From NCBI GenBank assembly GCA_023245975.1, contig JAHFJF010000037.1:1-8022 (forward strand): 8,022 bases of DNA, in the 5' to 3' direction. A program made the position numbers and the translations under genes. Shown here one piece after another: positions 1 to 5,186 of the stretch (positions are counted from its first letter, which is position 1; the number at the start of each line of letters is the position of its first letter). Source of the DNA: an archaeon. GTDB lineage: Archaea; Nanobdellota; Nanobdellia; SCGC-AAA011-G17; GW2011-AR17. Below the pieces are notes generated by a model. That model was not told where the DNA came from, ran no database searches, and saw only the letters and a program-made list of their open reading frames with translations.

Positions 1-3000
1 TGCAAGGGCATCTGGAATTGAAAGGACTCTATCCTTGCCAAAACCAATAGAACTGCTACCACCAATTCCTTTCAGCTGGTCTATGAATTCTTGCGGCGGA
101 ACATTGTATTTCAAGCCTGTTGAGATTACCCTGCCTAATGCTTCTGACAATGCATTAACGTCGCTGCCTGCTTTCCCAATTTTGACAAAAGTTTCCCTCA
201 ATCCATGCTCATCAAAACCATACGTAACGAAAACGTCGCCGAATGGAGTCGGAACCTTGCATTCTGTTGCAATAAGGCTTTCAGGCCTTTTTCTTGTCCT
301 TTTTGGTTCTATTTTTTCTTCCAATGAATCTTTTTTATTTGCGGCTAATACCTGAACTTCTTTAGAGCCGTCCCTATAAACAGTCAATCCCTTTACGCCC
401 ATATCATATGCATACAAATAAGCGGCTGCCATTTCTTCTATTGTTGCATTGTTTGGCATATTTATTGTTTTAGAAACAGCATTATCGACGTGCTTCTGGA
501 ATGCTGCTTGCACATTTATATGTGATTTATAGTCCAAGTCAGGTGCGCATTGGAATAGTTTCTGAACATTTTCCGTAATTTCTGGAATTCCTTTCAGACT
601 TCCTCCATTATCTGCAATCTTTTTCAATAGCGTTTCTTTATCCAATCCAAACCATTTATGATTTTCTGCATATTCTAAAAATTCCGGGACTGCCTCAAAG
701 TAAACATATTTTTGGTCAGGCTTCAATCCCTTTTTGAGGGCGTCTACAGCTTCTGCTTGATATCTTTCGTAACATATTCCGAAAAAAGGCTCGATTCCAG
801 AACCTTTCAATCCAGCCGCTAATGCTATCGTTCCAGTTGGCGCAATTGTCGTTCTTGCGCAGTTTCTTGGTCTTGCTTCTTTGCCACTGAAAAATTTGCT
901 TTTTGGGCTATAGATGCTTTCTTCGTAATTTGGGAAGACTCCCCTTTCCCTTGCAAGGGATTCTGAAGCTTCAAGAGATTTTTCGTTTATGAATTTCATA
1001 ACCTCTTCAGCAATTTCGAATGCTTCTTGTGAGTCATACGAAAACTCTAATTTGACAAGCATCTCAGCCCAGCCCATTACCCCCAGACCAATTCTACGAT
1101 TCCCTTTTGCAATCTCTTCTATTTCTGGGATTGGATAATTGTTTACATCTATTACATTGTCCAAAAACCATGTTGATGTTTTTACAACATCTTCTAATAA
1201 TTGATAATCTATCTTTCCATGCTTGACCATTCTAGAAAGATTAATCGATCCAAGATTGCATGGCTCATATGGCAAAAGTGGCTGCTCACCGCACTGATGT
1301 ACCACTAGGGAGTTACAAATCATCGAATGTGTCGTCGGTTCTGTTAAGTCAAAGACTTCTTCTTTGCCTAAATATTCTATAGAAATAATTTTTTCTATGA
1401 AACTTACTTCTTTTCTTTTTTTATGGCGGAGATTATTTAATCTTTCTTTTTTTTGTTCCGACATAAATCCAATTTGATCTTTAAACCGATCAATATTTAT
1501 TCCAAAAAGACATAATTCATATAATATACCGTCTGATTTGTAAACTCTTTTTTCCCCATTTTTTTTAATATACTCAAATAAATTATCTCTGGCCGGTCTT
1601 GATCTGTTATAAATAATTCCTTTAATGCCTAAATTTAATAAAAGAATTTGGGTTTCTTGAAGGAGTCTTTTACTTTTTGAAGTTAATGCAATCCAATCAC
1701 TTGCGCTTTTCTTACTATTCCTAATTGTTCCATCTGCAGTAAAAAGAGCGCTTAAGAAACCAATAATTGCTTCTTTTGGTGCTGTAAAGATAGTTTCAGG
1801 AACTTTCTTATTCTCAGACAATTCTGTACCAATACCCAATTCTTTAAAGAATTCTACAAAATATTTCGAATGATATGAAAGATGTATAGTATTTCTCTTT
1901 CTTTTTACTTCTTTAATTTCTTTAGAATAATATTTATTAATAATTGGTTTTAAATAATTAAGGACATCTAAATCGCCATTACCAAACGTAAATCCCACTC
2001 GACAATTCTTTCCTTTGTTAATTAACCAACCATCAGCTACTATCCACCCTAATATTTGTCCTAGTTGTTTAGACCAAAATTTAGGAGTATTTAATACATA
2101 TCTTCTCCCATTATTACCAATATAAATATTTGCTATTTGCTTTAATTTTAGATTTTTATTAAATGAACTTTCACCTTGTTGAATTAAAATTTGTTTATTA
2201 AGTGAATCTTTTAATTCTACCCATCCTTCAGTTGTAAATAATTTATGATCTGCAGTTGCTTTCAATTCATAACCACTTTTTGTTCTCAATAAATATACTT
2301 CCTTTATGCCAGAACTAAATGCTTGGGTGGTCTTATTTATTGTTATCCCTTGTTGATTTTGTTGCATTAACATTATTGTTCCATCACGATTCATTATTCT
2401 GATTGGAACACGATTATCAGTAGCTATAGAGATACCTCCATTTGGATATTTTTCTACTAGGTCTTTCATCCTCATAAGGCCATTATCTGTAGATACCAAT
2501 GTACTTCCGACAACGCATGGATTTGTTGATTCTATCTGCCCTAATTTTGGGGTTGGATTAGAAGTTGAATTATTTATCCTATCAATAACAACATACCCCG
2601 GATCTCCGGATTTCCAGGCACATTCAATTATTAAATCAAATAGCTGTTTTGCATTTTTCTTACCAACAACTTTTCCATCTTTTGGATTGACTAGATCTAT
2701 ATCCTTATTTTCCCTCATGGCTGTTATGAATTCTTCATCAATTGCAACAGATACATTAAAATTTTCTAATTCTCCAGGAACATCCCCCTTTGGAGGATTT
2801 TCGGATTTTAATTTAATAAAATCTTCTATGTTGGGATGCTTGTAATATAAAATGCCCATATTGGCTCCACGTCTTTGACCGCCTTGCTTGATTTCCTGCG
2901 TCATGGTATTTATGATCTTTAACGGAGATAATGGACCAGAAGCTACTCCCTTTGTAGATTGCACAGAATCATCTCTAGGCCTGACACGACTAACTGCGAA

Positions 3001-3561
3001 TCCTGTCCCACCGCCACTTTTATGAATAATGGCAGCATTTTTTGCTGTTTCCATCCATCCTTCTATAGAATCTTCTACGGGAAGGACATAGCATGCGCTT
3101 AATTGTTGCAGTTTTCTTCCCGCGTTCATTAAAGTTGGTGAATTAGGCAAAAAATAAAAGTTTGAGAGTAGCCAGTAGAACTTTTGTTCTGTATCATTCA
3201 CTCTTTTTGCAATATTTGTTTCCGGTATGCATGATATCTCCTCTAAGTTGTTAAGAAGTTTCGCGAAATTTTCACTGCGTTCATTATAACTAGAATTTTT
3301 TTTATGTAAGAGCAAACTGGTTAAACCATCGTCATAATTTTTATGTTCATGATGGACATCTTTAAACAGTTTTTCATCACTTAATCCCGAATAAAGAACT
3401 TCTGCTAATGCAATATTGTGGGCAACTCCCCTTAACCAAACTTCTGGCGCATCGCCTTTAAGATATTTATTCTTCATAACCTTCAATTGCCCTTCTGTCA
3501 GGACCAATTTTTCTTCTTTCTTAAAATCCCCTTCATATACTTCTGGTTGCCTACTTTCCAT
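1..3561 (-). CDS. nrdJ: Adenosylcobalamin-dependent (class II) ribonucleoside-diphosphate reductase, intein-containing, 3' end cut by the window
   Basis: Reduces ribonucleotides to deoxyribonucleotides with a cobalamin-generated thiyl radical. The frame is open for 1187 codons from ATG 3561 to the left edge. Visible motifs: FLPNSPTLMNAG (residues 137-148), first redox Cys in LSACYVLP (C157), SGGGTGF (182-188), then NP interrupted by the intein and resumed as CGEQPLLPYEPCNLGS. After splicing, N347, C349 and E351 match the catalytic Asn-x-Cys-x-Glu set of the family; C360, 11 residues after the radical Cys, is the second redox Cys. TIAPTGTI (spliced 497-504) is the phosphate-binding loop. The visible C-terminal part, with FVKIGKAGSD and LSIPDALA, resembles the TSCPD region of class II enzymes; the final Cys-rich tail would lie outside the window. 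There is no room for an N-terminal ATP cone, so activity-site control is probably absent. The start is supported by a GGGGTGA Shine-Dalgarno sequence 5 bases upstream. The class II call is firm; the symbol follows convention. Confidence 0.95.
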   Translation of the reverse strand, partial: MESRQPEVYEGDFKKEEKLVLTEGQLKVMKNKYLKGDAPEVWLRGVAHNIALAEVLYSGLSDEKLFKDVHHEHKNYDDGLTSLLLHKKNSSYNERSENFAKLLNNLEEISCIPETNIAKRVNDTEQKFYWLLSNFYFLPNSPTLMNAGRKLQQLSACYVLPVEDSIEGWMETAKNAAIIHKSGGGTGFAVSRVRPRDDSVQSTKGVASGPLSPLKIINTMTQEIKQGGQRRGANMGILYYKHPNIEDFIKLKSENPPKGDVPGELENFNVSVAIDEEFITAMRENKDIDLVNPKDGKVVGKKNAKQLFDLIIECAWKSGDPGYVVIDRINNSTSNPTPKLGQIESTNPCVVGSTLVSTDNGLMRMKDLVEKYPNGGISIATDNRVPIRIMNRDGTIMLMQQNQQGITINKTTQAFSSGIKEVYLLRTKSGYELKATADHKLFTTEGWVELKDSLNKQILIQQGESSFNKNLKLKQIANIYIGNNGRRYVLNTPKFWSKQLGQILGWIVADGWLINKGKNCRVGFTFGNGDLDVLNYLKPIINKYYSKEIKEVKRKRNTIHLSYHSKYFVEFFKELGIGTELSENKKVPETIFTAPKEAIIGFLSALFTADGTIRNSKKSASDWIALTSKSKRLLQETQILLLNLGIKGIIYNRSRPARDNLFEYIKKNGEKRVYKSDGILYELCLFGINIDRFKDQIGFMSEQKKERLNNLRHKKRKEVSFIEKIISIEYLGKEEVFDLTEPTTHSMICNSLVVHQCGEQPLLPYEPCNLGSINLSRMVKHGKIDYQLLEDVVKTSTWFLDNVIDVNNYPIPEIEEIAKGNRRIGLGVMGWAEMLVKLEFSYDSQEAFEIAEEVMKFINEKSLEASESLARERGVFPNYEESIYSPKSKFFSGKEARPRNCARTTIAPTGTIALAAGLKGSGIEPFFGICYERYQAEAVDALKKGLKPDQKYVYFEAVPEFLEYAENHKWFGLDKETLLKKIADNGGSLKGIPEITENVQKLFQCAPDLDYKSHINVQAAFQKHVDNAVSKTINMPNNATIEEMAAAYLYAYDMGVKGLTVYRDGSKEVQVLAANKKDSLEEKIEPKRTRKRPESLIATECKVPTPFGDVFVTYGFDEHGLRETFVKIGKAGSDVNALSEALGRVISTGLKYNVPPQEFIDQLKGIGGSSSIGFGKDRVLSIPDALA
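1294..2517 (-). mobile_element. In-frame intein with LAGLIDADG homing endonuclease, inserted at the reductase active site
   Basis: A 408-residue insertion splits the NP/CGEQ motif of the reductase. Intein residue 1 is Cys (CVVGSTLVSTDNG, block A). Block B contains the T-x-x-H motif (T88, H91 in ATADHKLFT). Two LAGLIDADG dodecapeptides follow, LGWIVADGW (156-164, acidic D162) and GFLSALFTADGT (253-264, acidic D262), both keeping the catalytic Asp, so the endonuclease may be active. Block F is VFDLTEPTTHSM (388-399) and block G is NSLVVHQ followed by extein Cys +1. The penultimate His (H407) is kept, but the last residue is Gln408 instead of Asn. The splicing domain is roughly residues 1-120 plus 378-408, with the endonuclease between. 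Base composition is visibly more AT-rich than the exteins. Both junctions are fixed by the family motif, so the boundaries are confident. Confidence 0.95.
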
Positions 3562-3566
3562 ACAAA

Positions 3567-3575
3567 TCACCCCTC
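3567..3575 (-). promoter_or_regulatory. Shine-Dalgarno sequence of the reductase gene
   Basis: On the minus strand GAGGGGTGA ends 5 bases before ATG 3561. It closely matches the anti-Shine-Dalgarno complement (GGAGGTGA) and decides the start. The other small genes here show no comparable site. Confidence 0.7.
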
Positions 3576-3587
3576 TTTACCAAGATA

Positions 3588-3629
3588 CCACTCATTGTAC
3601 CCTGAAACTATTTGCCATACAATAGGTGG
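3588..3629. repeat. Imperfect inverted repeat in the reductase leader/promoter region
   Basis: CCACTCATTGTA (3588-3599) and TACAATAGGTGG (3618-3629) are inverted copies matching at 10 of 12 positions, with an 18-base spacer; one more A-T pair extends them outward. The element lies between the predicted TATA box and the Shine-Dalgarno site, spanning the expected transcription start near 3613. It could be an operator or a leader hairpin. Function is inferred from position only. Confidence 0.4.
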
Positions 3630-3636
3630 TGATAAG

Positions 3637-3644
3637 TATATAAA
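3637..3644 (-). promoter_or_regulatory. Archaeal TATA box for the reductase gene
   Basis: On the minus strand TTTATATA matches the archaeal TATA consensus. A start about 26 bases downstream would fall near 3613 and give a leader of about 50 bases containing the inverted repeat and the Shine-Dalgarno sequence. The 112-base gap from the upstream gene and an oligo-T stretch at 3661-3657 suggest that the reductase is transcribed independently. Confidence 0.55.
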
Positions 3645-3673
3645 CATTTATATTGTAAAAATAATATGTTGTA

Positions 3674-3988
3674 TCATTTACTTTTAGGAATACATTTCTC
3701 CATCAAGTTGTCCAAAGATGAAACTTCCTCTATCTCTAAATCAATAAACCTAAGCATGTGGGATAAATTGCCCATCAATGGCTCTGCTAATATAGTAATT
3801 AAATAGGGGTTTTCCCAACGGGAAATAGTCTTATGCATATCTTTTTTAGGGAATTTTGCGTCCTGGGCGACAAGGAGGTTGAATGAAAATTCTGCCAGGC
3901 ATTTTGCATAGCTAGCAGGATAGAATTCCTTGAAGCGTTCTACAACATAAGGCTGCGCATAGCACCTGTATATGTAGAGATTTGGCAT
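3674..3988 (-). CDS. Hypothetical protein, 104 aa, unrecognised
   Basis: I do not recognise a family. The protein is soluble-looking and mixed in character, rich in aromatic residues near the N-terminus (MPNLYIYRCYAQPY) and with an acidic helix-like stretch near the C-terminus (RFIDLEIEEVSSLDNLMEK). It has three scattered Cys (residues 9, 30, 99) with no CxxC motif, no signal peptide and no clear membrane segment. ATG 3988 is the first start after an in-frame stop. It follows the membrane-protein gene by 38 bases on the same strand, so co-transcription is possible. However, TTTAAA centred about 25 bases before the ATG, with no Shine-Dalgarno site, would also suit its own leaderless transcript. 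The coding call rests on length, position between same-strand genes and protein-like composition. Confidence 0.6.
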   Translation of the reverse strand: MPNLYIYRCYAQPYVVERFKEFYPASYAKCLAEFSFNLLVAQDAKFPKKDMHKTISRWENPYLITILAEPLMGNLSHMLRFIDLEIEEVSSLDNLMEKCIPKSK

Positions 3989-4010
3989 GATTACAGGAAT
4001 TATGGCGGCC

Positions 4011-4016
4011 TTTAAA
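4011..4016 (-). promoter_or_regulatory. Possible TATA element for a leaderless transcript of the 104-aa gene
   Basis: TTTAAA lies 22 bases upstream of ATG 3988, the spacing expected when an archaeal transcript begins at or next to the start codon. The gap has no Shine-Dalgarno sequence, which fits leaderless initiation. The motif is short and could occur by chance in an AT-rich gap. Confidence 0.3.
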
Positions 4017-4026
4017 TTATTTTACA

Positions 4027-4737
4027 TTATTCTTCGTTAGAATTGGTTGCCTTAGGCAATTCTAATAATTGAGTTCCTTGATTGAGAATATTTTCCAGTT
4101 TTTGCTGATGATTTCTTATTAATTCTCTTTTTATCTTTTTTGTCTTTTCATAAAAATATGAAATGATATTTGTTGTAGCTGGAATTGTTAATATGGAAGG
4201 ATAGTTAACAGCTATCTTTGTATAAATAAATGCTTGTGCTATCCATGAAATTATTCCCAAAGTAAGTCCGATACGAGCAGCGGTCAAAGCTTCCGGATAT
4301 GCCACGGCTTTCGAATTTTCAGCATATTCTTTACTCGCATTTTTAAGACTCATATAAGCAGTTGGAACAATATAAGGCAATATTGATACGAAGACTAATA
4401 CACTTCCAAAATCTTTAAATCCTTCGTAAGTATCTTTTCCAATTTCTACTGTTTTTTTAGGTATTGAAATAAACATTTCATAAACGATTTCTCTTAGGCT
4501 TGGCACATATGATTTCTCTTTCTTTACTTGAATCTCTCGTAATAGGCAGTCTAATGAATCCTTTTCAGAAGGAATGCCTAAAATTGTTAATTCTGATAAA
4601 TAACTTGGACTGTTATATGCCTCCAGGACCTTAGCTTCAAAAGAGCCTAATTTTTTCTCTTCTATAGTATCTACAAAACTCCTAATTGCAATGTATTCCT
4701 GCTCCTTTAACCGATCTACCATAAATGCCGGTAACAA
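4027..4737 (-). CDS. Hypothetical integral membrane protein, 236 aa; start uncertain
   Basis: No family recognised. The first 105 residues are mostly helical and charged. Hydrophobic segments follow at about 111-129 (GSVLVFVSILPYIVPTAYM), 153-177 (around IGLTLGIISWIAQAFIYTK) and, less clearly, 178-196. A basic, Gln-rich cytoplasmic-looking tail follows (KTKKIKRELIRNHQQKLENI). Two or three membrane spans are likely, with no cleavable signal. The listed start is a TTG at 4737; the first in-frame ATG is at 4722. The frame is open further upstream to a TAA at 4782-4780 and reads KALKASAERLITFYLLPAF into the listed start, with no other start codon. A different frame offers ATG 4795 (MEESLK...), which would join this gene if one A were removed from the A5 run at 4781-4777. 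The gene may therefore be frameshifted at its 5' end. It is divergent from the zinc-ribbon/cdc48 pair. Confidence 0.7.
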   Translation of the reverse strand: MLPAFMVDRLKEQEYIAIRSFVDTIEEKKLGSFEAKVLEAYNSPSYLSELTILGIPSEKDSLDCLLREIQVKKEKSYVPSLREIVYEMFISIPKKTVEIGKDTYEGFKDFGSVLVFVSILPYIVPTAYMSLKNASKEYAENSKAVAYPEALTAARIGLTLGIISWIAQAFIYTKIAVNYPSILTIPATTNIISYFYEKTKKIKRELIRNHQQKLENILNQGTQLLELPKATNSNEE

Positions 4738-4799
4738 ATAGAATGTTATAAGCCTTTCTGCACTTGCCTTTAATGCTTTTTAGACTTTCTTCCATAAGA

Positions 4800-4809
4800 T
4801 TTATATATA
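4800..4809 (+). promoter_or_regulatory. TATA box of the zinc-ribbon/cdc48 unit, possibly bidirectional
   Basis: TTTATATATA is a strong archaeal TATA match. Reading right, transcription would begin near 4830, about 10 bases before ATG 4840. Reading left, the element (TATATATAAA) would place a start near 4778, upstream of the membrane-protein start at 4737. Direction is certain only for the plus-strand unit. Confidence 0.65.
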
Positions 4810-4816
4810 CGCCACG

Positions 4817-4834
4817 TGTATACGTACTGTATAC
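4817..4834. repeat. Tandem TGTATAC sites 11 bp apart, candidate operator
   Basis: TGTATAC occurs at 4817-4823 and again at 4828-4834. Each contains the palindrome GTATAC, and the pair are about one helical turn apart. The sites lie between the TATA box and ATG 4840 and cover the expected transcription start, so a bound protein would block initiation. The first gene of the unit encodes an AbrB-like DNA-binding protein, an obvious candidate ligand. Binding is inferred. Confidence 0.45.
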
Positions 4835-4839
4835 CTAAA

Positions 4840-5184
4840 ATGAGAGACGTATATGACACAATAGTAAACTGCGATGAATGCACAAAGCCCACTGAAAAGT
4901 GCGAATCAATAAAAGACGGATTCATGATAAGGTGCTGGAGATGCAACAATTGCAGAAAACAATGGCTACATCCTGGAGATTTAGAAGAATACAAGAGGTT
5001 CATAGAGCTTAAAAGAAAAGATTTTGAAGTGAAATTAAGGCAAGTAGGGAATTCATGGTCTGTATCAATACCAAAGGAGATAATAAGGTTTGAAGAAGTA
5101 AGCCAAACGAAAGTTATAAGAATGTCATTAGATGAGCCTGGGAAATTATCAATATTTTTCCAGAGGGTAAGGAGAACATACTGA
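4840..5184 (+). CDS. Zinc-ribbon plus AbrB/MazE-like (SpoVT-AbrB fold) DNA-binding protein, 114 aa
   Basis: Probable transcription regulator. Residues 11-38 carry CDEC (11-14) and CWRCNNC (32-38), a zinc-ribbon layout of two CxxC knuckles, with further Cys at 21 and 38. A basic linker follows (51-61). Residues 62-107 resemble the swapped-hairpin AbrB/MazE DNA-binding domain, with the typical core VKLRQVGNSWSVSIPKEI. Such domains normally dimerise and bind palindromic DNA. I chose ATG 4840 over the in-frame GTG at 4816, because the GTG lies only about 7 bases after the TATA box and would not be transcribed. There is no Shine-Dalgarno site; the leader would be about 10 bases. The stop is 2 bases before cdc48, so the two are co-transcribed. 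The repeats over its own promoter suggest autoregulation. An antitoxin role is possible by fold, but no toxin gene is adjacent. Confidence 0.85.
   Translation: MRDVYDTIVNCDECTKPTEKCESIKDGFMIRCWRCNNCRKQWLHPGDLEEYKRFIELKRKDFEVKLRQVGNSWSVSIPKEIIRFEEVSQTKVIRMSLDEPGKLSIFFQRVRRTY
5171..5174 (+). promoter_or_regulatory. Shine-Dalgarno sequence of cdc48 inside the preceding gene
   Basis: GGAG lies 12 bases before ATG 5187, within the last codons of the zinc-ribbon gene. With the 2-base intergenic gap, this points to internal or coupled initiation on a shared transcript. Confidence 0.5.
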
Positions 5185-5186
5185 AA

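Noticed and set aside
35..355. Open frame of 106 aa on the plus strand
   Set aside because: It lies wholly antisense to the reductase C-extein, which is conserved and continuous, and the translated protein has no family character.
1294..2517. Reading the insertion as a group I intron or frame-disrupting element
   Set aside because: The reading frame passes through without a stop, and protein-splicing blocks A, B, F and G are recognisable, so it is an intein.
3562..3673. Cobalamin riboswitch upstream of the B12-dependent reductase
   Set aside because: The expected leader of about 50 bases is far too short for a cobalamin riboswitch, and no B12-box-like sequence was seen.
3416..3687. Two overlapping plus-strand frames (69 and 66 aa)
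   Set aside because: They overlap the reductase N-terminus in antisense and run through its promoter; neither has a supported start or protein-like composition.
4816..4839. GTG at 4816 as start of the zinc-ribbon protein
   Set aside because: It lies only about 7 bases past the TATA box, upstream of the expected transcription start, and would translate the operator-like repeats. ATG 4840 fits better.
4770..5003. Minus-strand frame of 77 aa
   Set aside because: Antisense to the zinc-ribbon gene and across its promoter; the clear CxxC and AbrB motifs on the plus strand explain the region.
4840..5184. Toxin-antitoxin pair with the AbrB-like protein as antitoxin
   Set aside because: The adjacent genes are cdc48 and a divergent membrane protein; no PIN, MazF or RelE-like partner is visible.
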